A stretch of 64,000 bases of DNA from Chryseobacterium caseinilyticum (lineage in GTDB: Bacteria; Bacteroidota; Bacteroidia; Flavobacteriales; Weeksellaceae). The position numbers and the translations under genes were made by a program. The DNA is taken from contig NZ_JACYFS010000002.1 of NCBI RefSeq assembly GCF_014837145.1, forward strand, positions 505,508 to 569,507, in the 5' to 3' direction. The notes under the pieces are model-generated. The model was not told where the DNA came from. It did not search any database and saw nothing but the letters and a program-made list of their open reading frames with translations. This document shows positions 63,443-64,000 of this stretch, in pieces (within the stretch, counting starts at the first letter, position 1; each line of letters starts with the position of its first letter).

Positions 63443-64000
63443 TTATGTAAAGAAAGAACGTTTTGTAATTACTACCAAGTGTTAAAATATGGTCTGAAAG
63501 TTTTATAACTGTTGAATGATGAATTGTTGCTGCAGGTTTTCTACAGAAAATATATTTAATTGTAAGGGGAAAATCTTTTCGGGTGTCTGTAAAGCCAAAT
63601 TGTCCGAACCTTCCACAAAACGTTTCAAGCTTTATCAACGTTTTCCTAATGTTTAAATTGATTTGATTTCAGTTTTCCTGATGCTTGGCTGAGAGGTTAT
63701 TTCCAATAAAAATCAGAATCCTCAAAACATACAAATACAGTTTATTGAAATTTTGACTCTTGTCAAACTCAAAATTAAAATTATCTTGTGACACGTGTTC
63801 ATAGCTAATTTGTCAAGAGGCAGATCGGGTTGAAGAATAGAAAAGGTAGCAATTTCCTGCACCTGCAATTTACAGAGTCAATAGATTTTTAATATCGGCT
63901 TTGGGTAGAAAAGGTCTCGGCCGTACAAGCAGCAAGTAGAGATTATGTGCTAAAAATATTGATGTATTTAAATCTCAATATATCAGTAATTATTTAAATT
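63443..64000. other. Intergenic tail of the window
   Basis: No gene is supported. An ACACGTGT palindrome near 63791 is the only distinct motif. Confidence 0.4.

Overview
The window reads as chromosomal DNA of a flavobacterium close to Chryseobacterium (Bacteroidota, Weeksellaceae). The evidence is low GC, promoters of the TTTG...TAnnTTTG type instead of -35/-10 boxes, frequent TTG/GTG starts, and lineage-typical genes: a CusA-TolC fusion, a DUF6660 protein, paired transposase-like HTH genes, and a DinB/DnaE2/S24 cassette. No rRNA, tRNA, CRISPR array, prophage or complete insertion sequence was seen.

Layout. (1) 1-5.7 kb: an MFS efflux gene broken by a one-base frameshift, then a tight operon of an NTF2-like protein, an MDR reductase, egtD and egtB (ergothioneine synthesis). 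(2) 5.9-29.2 kb: an accessory redox and detoxification region. It holds SDRs, FMN reductase, zinc and iron alcohol dehydrogenases, Gfo/Idh oxidoreductases, alpha/beta hydrolases, several NTF2/SnoaL-like small proteins, a tandem PPC/DUF296 pair (one exported, one cytosolic), a leader-bearing YgiD-type dioxygenase, and panB. Five AraC regulators and one Crp-like regulator are interleaved with these genes. (3) 29.3-31.8 kb: a secreted GH95 alpha-L-fucosidase. (4) 32.1-40.9 kb: a heavy-metal efflux operon of DUF6660, CusA-TolC fusion, CusB-type lipoprotein, ICMT-like methyltransferase and a Zn/Cd/Pb P-type ATPase. (5) 41-44.4 kb: AraC, IMPase-like and NAD(P)-binding genes and a decayed aldo/keto reductase. 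(6) 44.7-53.5 kb: a secreted PQQ-type sugar dehydrogenase and SMP-30-like propeller, cyanophycinase, small proteins, three equal-length Crp/Fnr paralogs and an exported Gfo/Idh enzyme. (7) 53.7-61.1 kb: a DNA-damage cassette. dinB-dnaE2-hypothetical run one way; divergently run an S24/LexA-like repressor, AlkB and a membrane-anchored exonuclease VII large-subunit-like protein. (8) 61.1-64 kb: AT-rich DNA with two transposase-like HTH genes and a small membrane protein.

The two most notable results are these. First, three promoters between 44.5 and 50.4 kb (sugar dehydrogenase, cyanophycinase, a Crp/Fnr gene) share the same geometry: an FNR-type half-site pair TGAT-N4-(A/G)TCA, 23-24 bases, then TAnnTTT(G/A). 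They sit among three Crp/Fnr genes whose recognition helices fit that site, which suggests a local regulon. Second, an XseA-like protein with all four ExoVII catalytic residues, a long coiled coil and a C-terminal membrane anchor is embedded in the SOS-type cassette.
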